Assembly (NCBI GenBank): GCA_003164075.1
Contig: PLRZ01000266.1
Span: forward strand, 3,181-10,454
DNA: 7,274 nt
Origin: Bryobacterales bacterium
GTDB lineage: Bacteria > Acidobacteriota > Terriglobia > Bryobacterales > Bryobacteraceae
Reading direction: 5' to 3'
The notes under the pieces were generated by a model that did not search any database, was not told the DNA's origin, and saw nothing but the letters and a program-made list of their open reading frames with translations. Numbering within the stretch: position 1 is the stretch's first letter; each line of letters starts with the position of its first letter. Shown piece by piece: positions 5,916 to 7,274 of the stretch. The translations under genes were made by a program, and so were the position numbers.

Positions 5916-5974
5916 GGCCTGCCAGCCTTTCTTTTCTCCAAGTTTAGCATAGCGGTTTTATGGTATGATCGCGT
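5916..5974. other. 59-bp divergent intergenic region between VWA1 and kdsB
   Basis: The only gap between divergent genes in the window, so it should hold the start signals for both transcripts. On the plus strand an extended -10 is visible (5961-5969). On the minus strand the best -10 candidate is TATGCT (5951-5946), with no recognisable -35, followed by the purine-rich leader TGGAGAAAAGAAAGG before VWA1. The two candidate -10 elements are only about 10 bp apart and face opposite ways, so RNA polymerase could probably not occupy both at once. No operator palindrome was recognised. Confidence 0.5.
5961..5969 (+). promoter_or_regulatory. Candidate extended -10 promoter for kdsB
   Basis: TGG followed by TATGAT is an extended -10 pattern (TGn plus a hexamer one mismatch from TATAAT). 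No good -35 is present about 17 bp upstream, which is typical for extended -10 promoters. Transcription would begin near 5975-5977, at the kdsB GTG itself, which suggests a leaderless message. Based on pattern and spacing only. Confidence 0.4.
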
Positions 5975-6739
5975 GTGCCGCGTAAAATCTTGGGCGTGAT
6001 ACCCGCCCGGTTTTCTTCTTCCCGTTTTCCCGGCAAGGTACTCGCCCTTATTTCCTCCAAAACGATGCTGCAGCACGTCTATGAGCGTGCCTGTCAGGCC
6101 CGCTACCTGACGAGCACGATTATTGCCACAGATGATGCGCGGGTGCATAACGTCGCAAGAAGTTTCGGGGCGCGTGTGGTGATGACCCGCCCGGATCATC
6201 CTTCCGGCACCGATCGCGTAGCCGAAGTGGCCTCCGCGGAAAATGCAGAAATTGTCGTCAACATACAGGGTGACGAACCGCTCATCGATCCCGCGGCTAT
6301 CGACACCGCAATTTTACCGCTGGTGCACGAACCGGACGTGGTGATGACGACGCTCAAGAAGCGCATCGAACATCCCCGCGAAATCGCCGATCCCAACGTG
6401 GTAAAAGTCGTCACCGACTCCGCCGGCGACGCAATTTATTTTTCTCGCTGTCCCATACCTTATCTGCGGCAGGATCCCGGGGGCCCTACCGGCGTCCCAT
6501 ACTTCAAACACATCGGCCTTTATGTCTATCGACGTGAGTTCTTATTGAAATATTCCTCCCTGCCGGTCGGTCCGCTCGAACAGGCCGAACGGCTGGAGCA
6601 GTTGCGGGCTCTCGAAAACGGGTTCCGTATCCGCGTGGTGGAGACGGAGTATGAATCGCTTGGGGTGGACACGCCGGAAGATCTCGAAAGGCTCACCCGG
6701 CTGGTTGAAACAGTATCGCTCGAAGGGGTGAAGGAGTAA
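5975..6739 (+). CDS. kdsB: 3-deoxy-manno-octulosonate cytidylyltransferase (CMP-Kdo synthetase)
   Basis: A 254-residue cytoplasmic enzyme that activates Kdo with CTP to give CMP-Kdo and pyrophosphate, the donor for the inner core of lipopolysaccharide. Length matches the family (about 245-255). Landmarks in order are the nucleotide-binding loop [13 protein letters not shown] (9-21), HPSGTDR (75-81), NIQGDEP (96-102, D100 an expected Mg ligand), [15 protein letters not shown] (202-216) and GVDTPEDLE (230-238, D232 the second expected metal ligand). The start is fixed as GTG 5975: an in-frame TGA sits at 5966-5968 and the protein must begin with the first beta strand (KILGVIPAR). No Shine-Dalgarno sequence precedes it. 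Its stop shares one base with the pyrG start (TAATG), so the two genes are co-transcribed and coupled. PyrG makes the CTP that KdsB consumes. Confidence 0.96.
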   Translation: MPRKILGVIPARFSSSRFPGKVLALISSKTMLQHVYERACQARYLTSTIIATDDARVHNVARSFGARVVMTRPDHPSGTDRVAEVASAENAEIVVNIQGDEPLIDPAAIDTAILPLVHEPDVVMTTLKKRIEHPREIADPNVVKVVTDSAGDAIYFSRCPIPYLRQDPGGPTGVPYFKHIGLYVYRREFLLKYSSLPVGPLEQAERLEQLRALENGFRIRVVETEYESLGVDTPEDLERLTRLVETVSLEGVKE

Positions 6740-7274
6740 TGGCCAAATACATATTCATCACGGGCGGCGTAGTCTCGTCGCTCGGTAAAGGAATTGCCGC
6801 GGCTTCCATCGGCTGTCTGCTGGAAAGCCGCGGTGTAAAAGTTACCTGTCAGAAGTTCGATCCGTACCTCAACGTGGATCCGGGCACCATGAGCCCCTTC
6901 CAGCACGGCGAGGTTTTCGTCACCGACGATGGCGCCGAGACCGACCTCGACCTGGGCCACTACGAGCGCTTCACCCACGCCAAGCTGACGCAGAGTAATA
7001 ACGTCACCTCCGGCCGCATTTACGAATCGATCATCGCCCGCGAGCGCCGCGGCGATTACCTGGGCAAGACCGTGCAAGTGATTCCCCACGTCACCAACGA
7101 AATCAAGGCCGCCATGAAGAAAGTGGCGCAGGACGTGGACGTGGTGATCGTGGAAATCGGCGGCACCGTCGGCGACATCGAATCGCTGCCGTTCCTGGAG
7201 GCCATCCGCCAGATGCGCCATGAACAGGGACGCGGCAACTGCATCTTCGTCCACGTCACCCTGGTGCCGTGGAT
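6739..7274 (+). CDS. pyrG: CTP synthase, N-terminal part (runs off the window)
   Basis: 178 codons of the synthetase domain are visible; the family has about 535-550 residues, so the rest and the glutaminase domain lie beyond the window. The enzyme makes CTP from UTP, ATP and glutamine in the cytoplasm. Landmarks: [19 protein letters not shown] (7-25) with the P-loop lysine K17, [20 protein letters not shown] (38-57), [16 protein letters not shown] (63-78, D71 an expected Mg ligand) and [12 protein letters not shown] (138-149, E139 the other). ATG 6739 overlaps the kdsB TAA by one base. AAGGAG ends only 2 nt before the ATG, too close to be ideal; GAAGGGG at 6722-6728 has 10-nt spacing. Coupling to kdsB translation probably makes either sufficient. 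Confidence 0.97.
   Translation, partial: MAKYIFITGGVVSSLGKGIAAASIGCLLESRGVKVTCQKFDPYLNVDPGTMSPFQHGEVFVTDDGAETDLDLGHYERFTHAKLTQSNNVTSGRIYESIIARERRGDYLGKTVQVIPHVTNEIKAAMKKVAQDVDVVIVEIGGTVGDIESLPFLEAIRQMRHEQGRGNCIFVHVTLVPW

Noticed and set aside
5946..5974. Minus-strand promoter for VWA1 with -10 TATGCT
   Set aside because: Only four of six bases match and no -35 is visible at 16-18 bp. It is mentioned in the intergenic entry but not called as a separate feature.
5965..5985. Short plus-strand open frame ATG ATC GCG TGT GCC GCG TAA ahead of and overlapping kdsB
   Set aside because: Six codons, no ribosome binding site, and it lies across the predicted promoter and transcription start, so it is probably not in the message.

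Overview
The window looks like chromosomal DNA of an Acidobacteriota bacterium, most likely near Solibacter or Bryobacter. The main reason is a run of four secreted von Willebrand factor A (VWA) proteins of the 'VWFA-related Acidobacterial domain' type (TIGR03436), which is strongly expanded in that phylum. The kdsB gene shows a Gram-negative envelope with Kdo-containing lipopolysaccharide. Assignments rest on recognised motifs and family memory; no database search was run.

Layout. Nearly everything from 1 to 5915 is one minus-strand series. In transcription order it is VWA1 (5915-4902), VWA2 (4918-3767), VWA3 (3770-2796), VWA4 (2784-1810), a small unrecognised basic/aromatic protein (1739-1488), a DUF3303-like protein (1507-1220) and a class V PLP-dependent enzyme with a twin-arginine-type N-terminus (1223 to beyond base 1). 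Junctions are overlaps of 17, 4, 20 and 4 nt and gaps of 11 and 70 nt, so a single transcript is plausible. VWA2-4 are close paralogues, probably from tandem duplication. VWA1 is more distant. All four keep a full metal-ion-dependent adhesion site (MIDAS). A 59-bp divergent gap (5916-5974) separates this series from the plus-strand pair kdsB (5975-6739) and pyrG (6739 to beyond the window end), which supply CMP-Kdo and its CTP substrate.

The most notable non-coding signal is a 121-bp inverted repeat (4739-4859) lying inside the N-terminal coding region of VWA2, just after the end of VWA1. Each 48-bp arm folds into two perfect hairpins. The arms differ at eight positions: six form three compensated base pairs and two lie in loops. 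The repeat is read through in the only VWA2-strand frame without a stop, so it adds about 40 residues ahead of the hydrophobic part of the signal peptide, or else hides the true start. Other signals are an extended -10 element placed so that kdsB may be leaderless, a hairpin just upstream of the DUF3303 start, and a TTG start at a TTGA stop/start overlap in VWA3.

How the genes work together: kdsB and pyrG fit a CTP to CMP-Kdo supply for lipopolysaccharide. The VWA proteins are predicted to be exported metal-dependent binding proteins of unknown ligand. Their tight linkage to the DUF3303-like protein and the exported PLP enzyme suggests, but does not prove, a shared envelope function. No RNA genes, CRISPR arrays, transposases or gene-free stretches over 300 bp were seen.
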